DNA from: Chloroflexota bacterium
Lineage (GTDB): Bacteria; Chloroflexota; Anaerolineae; UBA1429
Reading direction: 5' to 3'
NCBI GenBank assembly: GCA_014360745.1
Contig: JACIWY010000233.1
Span: forward strand, 1 to 6,157
Length of the DNA: 6,157 nucleotides
Shown: one piece after another, positions 6,022-6,157 of the stretch
Position numbering within the stretch: the first letter of the stretch is position 1
Layout: each line of letters begins with the position of its first letter
Program-made: the position numbers and the translations under genes
Notes under the pieces: model-generated
Told to the model about the DNA's origin: nothing
The model's input: the letters and a program-made list of their open reading frames with translations, nothing else
Databases searched by the model: none

Positions 6022-6157
6022 ATGCGCGCGGTTGATATCATTGCCAAAAAACGCGATGGCTTGGAGTTATCGACGGAAGAGATCGAATGGTTTATCCAGG
6101 GTTTTGTGCGGGGCGAAGTGCCCGATTATCAGGTGGCTGCCTGGGCCATGGCCGTCT
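6022..6157 (+). CDS. deoA: Thymidine/pyrimidine-nucleoside phosphorylase, N-terminal part; runs off the window
   Basis: Forty-five codons are visible. They begin MRAVDIIAKKRDGLELSTEE and continue with IEWFIQGFVRGEVPDYQVAA, matching the opening alpha-helical domain of the DeoA/Pdp family: the MRxVDIIxKKRDGxxLxxEEI start and the GxxPDYQ(M/V)AAxxMA motif are typical. These dimeric cytoplasmic enzymes (usually about 430 aa) split thymidine or other pyrimidine nucleosides with phosphate to the base plus (deoxy)ribose-1-phosphate in nucleoside salvage. The phosphate- and substrate-binding residues lie beyond the window edge, so thymidine-specific and broad pyrimidine types cannot be told apart; the related AMP phosphorylase has a different N terminus. 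The start is fixed by the homologous N terminus and by AAGGGGG (6011-6017) 4 nt before the ATG. It is transcribed divergently from the pseudokinase gene. Confidence 0.9.
   Translation, partial: MRAVDIIAKKRDGLELSTEEIEWFIQGFVRGEVPDYQVAAWAMAV

Noticed and set aside
5742..6047. Minus-strand 101-codon open frame across the intergenic region
   Set aside because: It starts inside the deoA coding region, covers both predicted promoters, has no ribosome binding site, and its translation resembles no family.

Overview
The window carries five protein-coding genes, two of them cut by the window edges. Base composition is moderately high in GC. The gene set fits a Chloroflexota (Anaerolineae/Caldilineae-type) genome: a Ser/Thr-kinase-like protein with an N-terminal double zinc ribbon, a DarA-type PII-like c-di-AMP receptor, a LarA-like protein and a DeoA-type phosphorylase. 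This placement is inferred from gene content; there is no rRNA or other phylogenetic marker here.

Positions 1-1961 (+ strand): the C-terminal part of a sulfatase (stop at 598-600), then, after a 65-bp gap, a complete LarA-like (nickel-dependent lactate racemase superfamily) gene. The two are probably co-transcribed. The LarA-like gene converges with, and overlaps by 7 bp, the gene for a DarA/PstA-type c-di-AMP receptor on the minus strand. A perfect 8-bp inverted repeat sits at the junction.

Positions 1955-5690 (- strand): a long gene (1124 aa) followed, 73 bp downstream, by darA. The long gene encodes a double zinc ribbon, a protein-kinase fold whose catalytic residues are nearly all replaced (a predicted pseudokinase), and seven tandem all-beta Ig-like modules of about 100 residues. 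It is the most unusual object in the window. A well-formed sigma-70-type promoter (TTGACG, 16 bp, TATAAT) lies upstream of it, and darA may be read from the same transcript.

Positions 5691-6021: a divergent intergenic region with the pseudokinase promoter on the minus strand, a weaker TTGACG-type promoter on the plus strand, and a stem-loop between them. Positions 6022-6157: the first 45 codons of a thymidine/pyrimidine-nucleoside phosphorylase that runs off the window. No mobile element, CRISPR array, tRNA or rRNA was seen.

The possible functional theme is signalling: a catalytically dead kinase-fold scaffold encoded just upstream of a small c-di-AMP sensor. The sulfatase/LarA-like pair and the nucleoside phosphorylase look like separate metabolic transcription units.
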